A stretch of DNA of 64,000 nt, from assembly GCA_022494885.1 (NCBI GenBank), contig JAGVSM010005045.1, forward strand, positions 1-64,000, in the 5' to 3' direction. A model generated the notes under the pieces. It was given only the letters and a program-made list of their open reading frames with translations, made no database searches and was not told the DNA's origin. Made by a program: the position numbers and the translations under genes. Below are positions 43,820 to 53,430 of the stretch, piece by piece (positions within the stretch are counted from its first letter, which is position 1; each line of letters opens with the position of its first letter). Source of the stretch: Micrasema longulum (taxonomy: Eukaryota; Arthropoda; Insecta; Trichoptera; Brachycentridae).

Positions 43820-44060
43820 TTTTTTTGAGATTGCGGAATTCCTTGCCTATCAAACATTAGTCAAGAGTTCCAGAGCATACTCCTTCCGCTCCTTGATTAT
43901 GCAGATGTGTGTTACCCAGAGTCTAATTCTGAACTGCTTGATAAGTTGGAATGATTGCAGAATGTTTGCCTACGTTATTTATCCAATCTTCGCAAAGTTG
44001 ACCGCAAAACCGAATTTAGCACATAACTACACTGCTCTGCCTCAGAAATAATTAATGTTA
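43820..44060 (+). pseudogene. Non-LTR RT thumb fragment (I/Jockey type)
   Basis: The frame reads CLSNISQEFQSILLPLLDYA, DVCYPESNSELLDKLE, stop, LQNVCLRYLSNLRKVDRKTE. This is the LxLPxxDYxxxVYxxxxxxxxxxLxxLQNxCxRxI...LRxxD block that follows the RT palm in Jockey/I-like LINEs. It has one internal stop and is truncated on both sides. Confidence 0.65.
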
Positions 44061-44204
44061 ATAAATTAAAAAAGTTTTGTGGAATTAGGTGAGTTTGGAA
44101 AAGAAGAGGAACAGGAACCAGGAAAGAAATATAATATATAAATATAAATAAATTAAAAATATTAAAAAATTAAGGAAAGTTACGGCTTTTTCAAATTATT
44201 TTTA

Positions 44205-44520
44205 CCTTGCTTATAATAAACAAGGTTTTTATTTCAAAAAGAGAATTTTTCTGCAGTTATATTACTTTAAATTTTAGCTAATATTTTGGGATCAGGAAAT
44301 ATGTTCTAGAGTTGGCCAATCAGGAACTTCTCAGCGTTTGTTCGTGTAAAGAGGAAACCACTTAAAACTCTCTAGGAGAAGCCGGCCTGCCAAACAGTAG
44401 TCAACAGTCAACAGGCCTTCCGTTCCACTACAAGCATTTTGTGTGTTCGGCATTTTGTTCCCTACTTTGGTTTATTTTACCAATTGCCTGCACTATATTA
44501 ACCATGTATGATGATATATG
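44205..44520 (-). repeat. Repeat G, copy 1 (degenerate coding-like)
   Basis: Homologous to 50938-51240. On the minus strand it starts MVNIVQAIGKINQSREQNAE and contains several stops, whereas the other copy is open. Unclassified; see the copy at 50938. Confidence 0.5.
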
Positions 44521-44884
44521 TATGGGAAGTTACAAGTTACAAGTTTCAAAAGATATACATATAGTAATGTTTCAGGCGTTTCTTAAAAAGGGTTCTGAGA
44601 AAGTGCGTTCTTTTATTATATGTTACAAATGCTTGGTCTATCGCATCGTTTCGTGGGATGGCAATGATTTTTGTTAAAAACACACATAAATAAGTAGACA
44701 GACTGTCATTAAAAAGCGGCTGGATTTTATAGCAATGTTTTATTTTTGAAATTATTTTTGTATATATATTGTTTATAAGTTAAAGTATAACTAGTTGTTC
44801 AAGTTTTATTTGTACAACTATCTAAACAAATATATTACATTACATATGAAGACGTAGCTCATTCCATTTAAAAGTCCAGCTCTT

Positions 44885-45172
44885 TTGACAGAAACCGAAT
44901 TGTTTAAACCTATGTTCTTTGTCGAGGATTGGAAAGTATTCTGTCCAGAGAAAAGTTTTGCGATAAACCATGATCAGAAAGATAAATTAAATTCCCAGCA
45001 AGATATTTTGCAATACATTATTACAATGTACTTAAGAAAAATGTTTGCAAATGGTTGCTGCATATCGATGGGGACGAGGTTGTCAATTTTTTTTAAGTTC
45101 GCGATTAGCAATTACCAAAAATTGACAAATCTGCTTTCCTTCGATACTTTTACTTTTATTTGCTTTTTATAA
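44885..45172 (+). CDS. Unrecognised 95-codon open frame
   Basis: Starts MTETELFKPMFFVEDWKVFC and continues PEKSFAINHDQKDKLNSQQD. The first 60 residues have balanced composition, the rest is low-complexity. I recognise no family. A Jockey-type 3' end appears to lie downstream (45650-45722), so it may be part of a retrotransposon. It is as likely to be chance as real. Confidence 0.2.
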   Translation: MTETELFKPMFFVEDWKVFCPEKSFAINHDQKDKLNSQQDILQYIITMYLRKMFANGCCISMGTRLSIFFKFAISNYQKLTNLLSFDTFTFICFL

Positions 45173-45179
45173 ATCTTGA

Positions 45180-45725
45180 TATTTTTATGTTTTTTTCATT
45201 ACGTATTTTTGCATTATTTAATTTAGTACTGTATCTTATTTGGCATATTATTTATTACTTCTATTTCTTACTACAATGCAAAGTGAGTTTCTAGAAATCA
45301 TATCTCAATAATCCTTTAAATTGTGTTTTTATATAATATTCTTTTTCTATTGATTTCAATGATATTACTGTTTTTTTTTTTTTTTAATACTACTATATTT
45401 TACTTTTTTACTTTTATTTTGTTGATTTCATTGACACTGTTATTTTGTATATTTGATTATGTATGAATCTAAATATATAATTTACATTTAAATATTTATG
45501 TCTGATTTTCTTTTTAAAATGGTATTCTTTGGAATTTTGTTATTTATTACTTATATTTTTTTTCTGGATTGTTATTATATTGCATCACATGTCGTTTTAT
45601 TTGAATCTGATCAATTTTACTGTGTATTTTTTATTGTTATTATTTTGGCTTGACACGGACACAATCTAAAAAGCCTTATAAGTTTACTCATATTTAAACG
45701 AGTTTAATTTTGAATGAATAAATAA
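45180..45725 (+). repeat. Probable retrotransposon 3' UTR and tail
   Basis: T-rich sequence ending GACACGGACACAATCTAAAA, then AATGAATAAATAAATAAAC at 45725. The sense-strand A-rich tail suggests a plus-strand LINE end; no recognisable RT directly upstream. Confidence 0.4.
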
Positions 45726-45940
45726 ATAAACTATTATGCTGGTATTTAATTGCTTTATAAAGCATAACTGATTTTCAAGCTTTTCCATTTTCTTTATTGA
45801 CAACTTTAAAGAAGAAATAAAAAATCAAGTACCTCGTGTGAAAATTCAATTTCGTTTAAGGTTTCGTAACTTCCTGCCATTTCCCAAGTAACTTCATTCC
45901 GTTTGTTGCATTTATTAATACTATTACTTCTTATTTCTAG

Positions 45941-45968
45941 GTATGAGCAAAATATATCCAGGTGAAGG
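45941..45968 (+). CDS. Candidate 28-nt first coding exon
   Basis: Acceptor CTATTACTTCTTATTTCTAG ends at 45940. The exon GT-ATG-AGC-AAA... encodes M-S-K-I-Y-P-G-E and two bases of the next codon, and the donor GTAAGT begins at 45969. Both splice signals are near consensus. It would join naturally to the leader at 36718-36782. The protein is not recognised from eight residues, and downstream exons were not found in the window. Confidence 0.3.
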
Positions 45969-45974
45969 GTAAGT

Positions 45975-46717
45975 TTTAAACAAATATATTTCTTTAGGAA
46001 AATAATATTTATTTTCAGTATTAATGTTGATTAAGTTAAATGGTGCTGTAAAGTATAATTTTGTAAATAGTTGATTAGATTTCGATTTATTTCATTGTCA
46101 ATTTGGTATTTAACAAGATGACCGATTGTAGTTCCAAAAACAAAAAAAATAACCAACAAGCTGTTTCCCCGTAAAAGTTGGCAAAGAGCCATATCATCGA
46201 TAACACTGCAATACTGAGTAACCTTGTTTTTTTTTTTACGAAAATGCTTTGCTAAATTAAAATCGTCAAAGGGACGGGACTGAGAGCCGTTTGTTTTGAC
46301 TATTTATATTTTTACTCTAAATAATAAAAGTTTTCCTTGTACTTCAGCGGTATTTTTGGTTGAATAAAATCGTAAGCAATATATCAACAGGACGTTTTTT
46401 AGGATCCCCTGCCAAAAAGATTTTTTATAGTTACGCGGTATTGCAGTATCACAAACGATATCACTCGGTTTTCGCGGCTTACGCACGAGCGTCTATTATT
46501 ATTATTATTCCGGTTTTAAATTAAATAATCCCGTTGAAATAAATGCTTACATATAATTCTACTGTAAGTTTAATATCTATTTATTATATAATATAATATG
46601 TAAATAATATGTATTTTAGCTAGCTCAAAAGAGATGTAACTGTTAGATAGTTAAAAATTCTGCATTTAAAACATTGAATGAAAACAATCGCATCAAACAT
46701 ATTCTTTACAATTTTAT
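45975..46717. other. Unassigned sequence
   Basis: CTGTTTCCCCGTAAAAGTTG at 46160 is a short remnant of the LINE tail seen at 28245 and 49515. Otherwise nothing is recognised. Confidence 0.35.
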
Positions 46718-46721
46718 TTAA

Positions 46722-48088
46722 CCCTTAGCACCACACGCTATTTCTGGCCACGCATTTACACACGTGGGGGAGCATGGTCCCCCAAAAAGAAAAATCCAAA
46801 CAAAAACAAATTAAATAGTTTTTTATAAATGTCATCAGTATTTATTGTAAAAACTATTATATTATATAAAAAAAAAAATTTAAATTTTATTTATTATATT
46901 AATTTTAAACTTAAAAATAGACATTTCTAGCGTCAAACAAAATAAGTTACAAAAAACACGTAAATTTTAAGAGTTAACTTTAGAAAACAGTTATGTATTG
47001 AAATTAAGAATAAATACAAAAATCATGTCTTTTTTGTAGTTCCTTTCATTTTATGAATTACAAAACATACATAAAAATCTATAAAAATACTTAAAACATC
47101 TAAAATCACAAGGGAATGCACATAGTACTTAGCAAATATAAAAAATCAGTCAAGTTTAGGAACCTTATTTCAATCTCAATATTTTCTATCAAAATAATGT
47201 TTATAGTCTAATTAATATTTTTCCTGGCAGTCGGCACATATTTTTACGTCTGCAAAATAATTAAAACACACATTTTTCATACATTTGGAGCACACTCTTG
47301 GAAAATTGCTGTCTTTGAGTCGTGGGCACAAATGACATTGCGATTTCTTAGGTCTCTTATTTTGACTCGGTCCTTGTGCAGGTTAATCTTCAGGTAGCTC
47401 AACACCAACCTCACGGAGAAACTTGTCAATCATATCCTCAGTAAAAAGACAAGACCATATTTTCAATGAATACGTTTAATTCTTGGCTGGTGCAGGACCT
47501 CTAAGACCAATTAATGAATAATAATTTTATGTGCTGGTACCCGTGATTGCAATATGGTGGTACTTTCGACCATTTATATCTCTTTCTGCCATAAAAAGTA
47601 ATGCTGTTTTGGCTTTGTTCATCGTTGTCACTTGAGTCTTCGTTTTCAGGGATACTTTTCGCTTTTTCTTCATTTTCGGTATTGTAATCACTGATTTCAG
47701 ACTCCGCGTCACTCAAACCCGATGATGGTTAAGGAAAAATGCCCTCATTTACGTTTTCCTCAGAATTTAAGTCATTCAACAGATCTTTTATCTGCAGGAG
47801 ATTCAAAATTTCATCCATAGTTCACCACAAACCTACAAAAAACAAATAAATAAGTAAATGAAACTACAAATAAACTAACGTAATTACACTCGTGGGAGAC
47901 TAGGCTCCCCCATCGACTCGTACCTCTTGAACTAAGCACAGCAGCCGGGTGCGCGTCCACTCCCGGCGAGACCGTGGGCGGCACTGTGAATACACGAACA
48001 CTCAACCGCGTTACGTTTCAAACACTTAAAATATTTGCTAAAATGTAAGTGGTGGGAGAGCCTACTCCCCCGCGTGTGGTGTTAAGGG
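46722..48088 (-). mobile_element. piggyBac-like DNA transposon, internally deleted
   Basis: The termini are inverted: CCCTTAGCACCACACGC at 46722 and GCGTGTGGTGTTAAGGG ending at 48088. They are flanked by TTAA at 46718-46721 and 48089-48092, the piggyBac TSD. Subterminal GGGGGAGCATGGTCCCCC (46769) and GGGAGAGCCTACTCCCCC (48054) are related palindromic motifs, repeated again inside at about 47892. At 1367 bp it lacks the DDD catalytic core. It encodes only the ends of the transposase. Confidence 0.9.
47212..47818 (-). pseudogene. piggyBac-like transposase remnant (N-terminus fused to CRD)
   Basis: ATG 47818-47816 opens MDEILNLLQIKDLLNDLNSE; a stop follows at 47731-47729. The acidic N-terminal region continues SDAESEISDYNTENEEKAK and DSSDNDEQSQNSITFYGRK, with WSKVPP. 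After a deletion junction near 47455-47510 the C-terminus resumes with RPKKSQCHLCPRLKDSNFP, RVCSKCMKNVCFNYF and ICADCQEKY-stop. This is the cysteine-rich zinc-binding domain (CxxC pairs) that binds piggyBac ends. The whole DDD domain is missing, so no activity is possible. Confidence 0.85.
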
Positions 48089-48092
48089 TTAA

Positions 48093-48929
48093 AGTCTAAT
48101 AGTTTACACACACAACACATATGTTTTTTTTATTTACGGTTTTATTTGCGTTTTAGAAATTCATCAAAACTAAGACGTATTATATTTATAATAAATAATA
48201 TGTGCTTATTATTATTGTTTTTGTCATTCCATGTCTGGGTGGATTGAAACATGTGTGTTAATCAGAACCAGAACCCTGGATGAGATGAAGGAAAATGAGA
48301 AAATGAGAAAATGCGGGTGCGGGGCGAGAAATAGCGGAAAGCGAAGCCCTAGGGCTAATACGATATTTTTGAGCGGAGTGGACTGTATTTTAATTTAAAT
48401 GGAATAAATTAATATCCTCGAAATGCGGTTTACAGTATCGATTGGTCACAACCACAATAAATAAGAAGGATTAAGAATGGAAGCTGCTAACCTGGTTTGT
48501 TCCTGATGGAATTACTGTGGTCTGACTGGTCACTTGCGAGCGGTACCAACACTAGGACAGTCCCCCAATTTGGAGTTGAACTTTGGTGGTTGGTGAAAAC
48601 AAAGTCTATAATGCGACAAACGTTCAACAAAATAAATGCGTAATTTACGACACGAGGTCATATTGTGGCGGGTGATCAAAGAATACTAAGAGGGGAAGTG
48701 AACAGTGGTTGTGGGTACAAAGGATGTAGAAGTTGTGACAATACTTGAACAATGCACACCCACATAATTTGCAACCAAACTGCTTTACGGCCAGTAGTGA
48801 TATTCTTGGTTTTCTCTACTCCCTAGAGAGTGATTCATTTGAAAAATTTTATTTTCATTACTCGACAACACTTTGTTTTATGTATATTTTTATATTTTAT
48901 ATATTTTTTTTTAAAGATTTTAAAAGATG
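48093..48929. other. Unassigned sequence
   Basis: 48280-48740 is richer in G and has a GAGAAAATGAGAAAATG short tandem at 48294; no gene recognised. Confidence 0.4.
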
Positions 48930-49240
48930 TCAGAGGTTCTCTTCCGCTTATTTTCGATCAGTTCTGCCCATTGGTCCATTGACGGCAAGCAAACCGGAAA
49001 CCTTTTATAACTCTCTCATCACTGGTTGATTCATATGAACTAGTGACGCGGTCTAAAGTAGTTCGTTCTTCTTTAAAAAAAATTTTATTATCATTTCGTA
49101 CATTTTCAAGAAACTTTGGTGAAAAATTTTATTTTCTAATTTTTACCGCGCGCAAGAAAACATTTATTGGATCCAATTTCCCGTCGCGCATTAGCGTCGG
49201 GCCAAAGTTACTCATTGAGTATTTTCTAAAAAAAGTAATG
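48930..49240 (-). repeat. Repeat F, copy 5
   Basis: GAGGTTCTCTTCCGCTTATT, AACTAGTGACGCGGTCTAAA, TTTTTACCGCGCGCAAG and CCAATTTCCCGTCGCGCATT match copy 4. It is truncated before the ATTTCAGAAATA block. Confidence 0.6.
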
Positions 49241-49514
49241 TTCCCCGACATTTATGTTAAACTCTACAATGTTTTTTTTTTCTTTTGAATATTTCTGGGA
49301 AAAACACAGCCAATTTCCATAGACAACGACGATAATATGCAATTAGAAAAAAACGAAGTAATTACATTTTTATGCAATCAAAAAATAACAGTTTATTTAT
49401 GAAAAAAGAAATAAACATTGCCTGCATCTACATAACTAGATTGAATAATAAAGTTTATTTATTTCAAAACATAATTTGTTTGTTTAAATATTTAAAAAAA
49501 CATTATTTTTTTAA

Positions 49515-49965
49515 GCCATCACGCCGTTTCCCCTTAGGAGTAGGCAGAGATAATAGAACGCCATATCACTCTATCTTTCCATAAAGACCTCGCTTCCTCT
49601 ACATTCATACATCTTCTCATGCACGTACGCCGATTATTCCTACTTTTGACATGTCCATCTTCAAGTATTTGATGGACTTGATCGTACCATGTCTTTTTCG
49701 GTCTTCCTCGTTTTCTGCGTCCATCAACATTCGCATCGTAGATCCTTTTAGCCGTTTTTTCGCTGTCCATTCGCTCTACATGTCCAAACCAACGCAGCAC
49801 CCCTTTCTCAAATCTGTCGATAATGCATGTCTTAGCCTTACACACTTCACGGATCTCGACATTTGTGCACCTATCATACATCGTTTTACCACACATTCGC
49901 CCGAGGGGTCGCATTTCGACAGTTTGACAGTTCGATTTTTTAAATACATAATTAAGTATTATCAC
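49515..49965 (-). CDS. LINE C-terminal tail, open frame of 143 codons
   Basis: The minus-strand frame 49965-49534 is open. It contains RPLGRMCGKTMYDRCTNVEI, KGVLRWFGHVERMDSEKTAK and GRRKRGRPKKTWYDQVHQIL. WFGHVxRM...RGRPxKTW is the conserved end of many endonuclease-RT (RTE/Jockey-group) LINE proteins. The preserved frame suggests a younger copy than the homologous ones at 28245-28690 and 62580-63070. No catalytic motif is included. Confidence 0.75.
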
Positions 49966-50464
49966 TTATATTGTTTGGAAACTAATAATTCAGTCGTTTT
50001 CTCTGTATTTAATCTTTATTTTTTAATATAGATGTTTTTCATTGTTAACTATCTCTTTTCCAGATATAAATAAAAGTAATAAAATATCCCAAAAACCGTA
50101 TATGAATCCATTTTCTGTCATCTAATGGCAGTATTTACTCTTTCAAGTGTTCATACGAATATATACGAAATTCGATATAAATTTGAGAACTCTAGTCTAT
50201 TTTTTAATTACTATTATCTCATACTGCTTTTTAATTTTTTTTTGCTATCATTAGTAGTCGGCATGACACAGAAAAGTTCGTTTTAAGTTTGACTGCTGGC
50301 TGTTACCTGTTTCGTTTGTTTTGGAGCGAATTTCTGTCGGCCTTCTCTAAACTGTATTTAAGACAACTTTTTGTACATTTCTCTAAAATTAAAACATTTT
50401 CAGTAAATAAAGATATTTGTCTAATGAATTTAAACAATTCATTATTTTACTTATTCAACAACTG
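49966..50464. other. Unassigned A+T-rich sequence
   Basis: No gene recognised. Confidence 0.4.
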
Positions 50465-50890
50465 AGATAAAAAACATTTTAGAGAAGGTTTCATAGAAAT
50501 CTAGGGATCTACGGGTCAGATCTACTTTACAGATTGTGTAACAAGTGGCCACTTAAACCAGCCAATGGCAGGTCATAAGCCCTGTAGATGTCTAGTCTTC
50601 TATATTTTCTTCTCTTAAATGCTCTTCAGCTCTGTTGATTAAATATATTAATGTTTTTTTCTTTTCGTTATCAATATTTTTATATAAATATAAAGTCAAT
50701 CCACTATAAAAAGGCACGTTGTTTAAATAATCTCCTTATTTTTTTTAAATTTTACTTAACAGATGCTCCCGGCGCAATGACGATTAGTTGATTTTTGTGA
50801 AGTATTAGGGGTGAAACTTTAATTTGTACGTGTAAGAGTCATCTGACTGAATTATTTTACCTACTTACAAGGCAACGCATGAAAATATGT
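50465..50890 (-). repeat. Repeat E blocks
   Basis: CAAGTGGCCACTTAAACCAG, AATGGCAGGTCATAAGCCCT and GCTCTTCAGCTCTGTTGATT at 50545-50640. The second block is at 50830 (CTGACTGAATTATTTTACC, GCAACGCATGAAAATATGTT). The 180 bp between them may be an insertion. Confidence 0.5.
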
Positions 50891-50937
50891 TCTCGTTCGT
50901 ATGTTTTTTATCTTTTTACATTTTTTTGTTGAATTTA

Positions 50938-51240
50938 TTATTTACCTTTCTTATTATATACAAGGTATTTAATTCATAAAAGTGGATTTTTCTGCTTTTA
51001 AAATCTTTTTTTTATAAACGTTGGGATAAAGAAGGATATTCTTCGGTGAGCCAAAGAACTTCTCTATGATTTGCTCTAGTAAAGAGGAAACCACGTTTAA
51101 CTCTTCAGAAGCAGCCGGCCTGTTGACAGACATCGACAGGTCTTCTATTCCACTTTTAAAGTGCCCGGCATTTTGAATCCTAATTTGGTTTGTTTTACCA
51201 ATGTCCTTCGCTAACTTGACCATGTAAGATACCATAAGCT
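50938..51240 (-). CDS. Repeat G, copy 2, with 88-codon open frame
   Basis: The minus-strand frame 51235-50969 starts MVSYMVKLAKDIGKTNQIRI and continues SMSVNRPAASEELNVVSSLL and EQIIEKFFGSPKN. Its homologue at 44205-44520 has the same start and several identical stretches (GKxNQ, QNAxH, RPA, VVSSLxEQ) but carries stops. Sequence constraint between two dispersed copies suggests a genuine coding region of a mobile element, possibly an ORF1/gag-type or DNA-transposon protein. Family not recognised. Confidence 0.4.
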
Positions 51241-51653
51241 TTTTCTAGGACCAGTTGGTTTCTTAAAAAATATAACGAGTTTTTCAAAATATTTTTAATA
51301 TCTATCCGCAGCAGATGGAGCATAGGGCAAACTTAATGCTGCGTCTATCGGTAAACTGTTACACAAGCGTAGGGTTGATCGGCGTTAAGCTTTAAATACT
51401 AGTCTAGGCGCTTTAAATATTGCAATGTATAACTTTTTTTTTTATTAATATCATTTTTTTTATACCATAAAAGGGGACGCCAACTTCATTCGTTGTCTTG
51501 CACATTATTACGACCATCATTAAACTGTCTCACTGATATTCTTACCATATTCTATTATAGGATTCACGACCAGAGTCGTCTGGTTCTGAGAATTACAAAT
51601 AATGTATTGTCCTTTTAAGCCTGAAAAATATAGTCTAGCTACATTTTTAATCA
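51241..51653. other. Unassigned sequence
   Basis: No gene recognised. Confidence 0.4.
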
Positions 51654-51795
51654 ACAGGCGCCGTGGCGCAGTTGGTTAAACGGCCAACTGTGAAACTGGC
51701 GTCGCGGGTTTGATTCCCGCCAGTTGCAAGAAAAATAAAATCGAAGAAAGTTTTTTTCTCAATTGGTCTGGACGTTGTGGTGTATTTTTCATTAT
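51654..51795 (+). mobile_element. SINE D (short relative of SINE B)
   Basis: Head: GCCGTGGCGCAGTTGGTTAA (A box) and GCGGGTTTGATTCCCGC (T arm with B box). The anticodon arm is imperfect and the acceptor ends do not pair, so it is not a functional tRNA gene. The body shares TTTTTTCTCAA and ACGTTGTGGTG with SINE B but lacks its middle. Confidence 0.75.
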
Positions 51796-52104
51796 CTCCT
51801 TACATATCCCCTCTATCTCACCTGCTAACAAGTCTCTAAATAGAGGCTTATCGGGTAATTCCTTTTTTTAAAAATCAACCGAAAAATCACAGAAAAACTT
51901 TTTTTTTTCAACTTCTAATAAAATAATGGTATTTATCTTAAAGAAAAGGGATAACTAATAGCGTATTTTGTTATTATAAACCCTTATTTTTTGTACTAAA
52001 ACCTTAGTTATAGGGTTTCTCAAATAACCGATTGAATTTATATCGAATTCCAGGAAGTACTGTAGTTATTAAAGTGTAGCCAGTCGCTAAATTTGGTGAA
52101 TCTG

Positions 52105-52218
52105 AGTTATAGTGTAAAAACATCTTATCAAATAATTATTTTTGTCAACCACGTCAGGAATCAAACCAGACACCCCTTGCGTGGCAGGCAACACGCCAAC
52201 TGTTTAACACGATGCCGA
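52105..52218 (-). mobile_element. SINE A head fragment
   Basis: Reversed B box GGAATCAAACC and anticodon/A-box region (GCGTGGCAGGCAACACGCCA ACTGTTTAACACGATG), with the body start TAGTGTAAAAACATCTTATC. Confidence 0.6.
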
Positions 52219-52846
52219 TGCTTACATTTTATTTCTCAACTTACGTAATTTTACTTATACCAAAATTATGAATAATCTTTGAATGACGTTGAAAATAAAT
52301 AGTAGGATTTAAACTTTGATATCGTGTACACCCTTGATTTGTATTTTCCGGAGAATGCTAATTTGATTATTGTTCTTAACACGAGTGAATTGGAATGGAA
52401 GATATTCGTTAATTATAGCACAGCGTGATTATTATTCTAATTTAATGTTTTAACTAATTAATTGGCATTGTAAATAGCACCGTTTTTGTGCAAAACAGGA
52501 TGGAAAATAACTATGTATGAGCACATTGTACGTTATCTCATGAATACCGTCCTATTTACGATGGTTTAAACTTAATTTCCAGCGCTTTGTATATTTAAGC
52601 CGATAGAAATATGTTTTTGGTTGATGAAATGAGATAAACGAACATATAGAGCTTTGATGAAATGAATCAGATATTTGTAAAATCAAAATGATATTATACT
52701 GAAAATAAACTACTAAGAAACATGTTTTGTGCGATTTAAAGAGCGTAATGCATAACTTTCAAATTAACAATAATTCGTATTTCCTTACTCAATTATTCAC
52801 ATGTATATTGTACACACTCGTATATTATATATGGTTTTTATAAGAA
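52219..52846. other. Unassigned sequence
   Basis: No gene recognised. Confidence 0.4.
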
Positions 52847-52897
52847 ATAAGTCAAAAATATGAAAAATCGACGTCATATACGAAAAAAAAACTACAC
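52847..52897 (+). repeat. Left copy of a 50-bp direct repeat
   Basis: AAATAAGTCAAAAATATG, AAAAATCGACGTCATATACG, then AAAAAAAAACTAC. It aligns with 56047-56097 with about eight differences and one indel. The pair brackets the retroelement block 52898-56046. Confidence 0.65.
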
Positions 52898-52929
52898 TTT
52901 TTTAATATTGTATTTTATTTATTTGAAAA

Positions 52930-53430
52930 TACAAAAATTTATTTTATTTATTTTATTTTTCAAGAATTAACGGTGCAAGTAACTTTTACATTACATACAA
53001 ACATAATTATTTACAGTGGAGTATATACAGTAACAACTTTTTCAATGCTTACTTAGAAAGAACATAATTAAAATATTGATTCCACACTAAAATGTTTTAC
53101 CAGTAATTGTTTTAAAGCTGGAAATTTCAATAAAAAAATGTCACCTAAATCCGAATGTTTATTACCCAGCGCATGTAGACGATTCAGTACTGAATTGCTA
53201 GAATATATTGAGATATGATTGTTGCAGTGATAAAGTTGAACTAGCCTAGTCACTCTAACTGGTACTTTAAAACCAATGAGGGCCAAAATTTCAGGGCTGT
53301 CCAATACTGAATTAACGATTTTAAATAGAACTAATAAATCATTAATAGTTCTCCTGTCCCTTAATTTAATCAAATTTAATATATTTAATAAATAATCATA
53401 ATGTACAAAACATAATTGTATTCCCATGAG
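52930..53430 (-). pseudogene. Non-LTR RT C-terminal tail
   Basis: The minus-strand frame 53427-53068 is open for 119 codons: LLNILNLIKLRDRRTINDLL, VLFKIVNSVLDSPEILALIG, VPVRVTRLVQLYHCNN and LHALGNKHSDLGDIFLLKF. It matches the RRTINDxxFLxKIxNxxxDxPELL tail of the 13.4-kb and 6.5-kb copies. The 3' end is at the reversed A-rich tail 52930-52970. It directly abuts the end of the next element at 53431 without an A-tail between them. Confidence 0.75.

Noticed and set aside
51660..51730. Possible functional tRNA gene
   Set aside because: A and B boxes and T arm are good, but the acceptor and anticodon stems do not pair and a SINE body follows. The same holds for the other tRNA-like heads.
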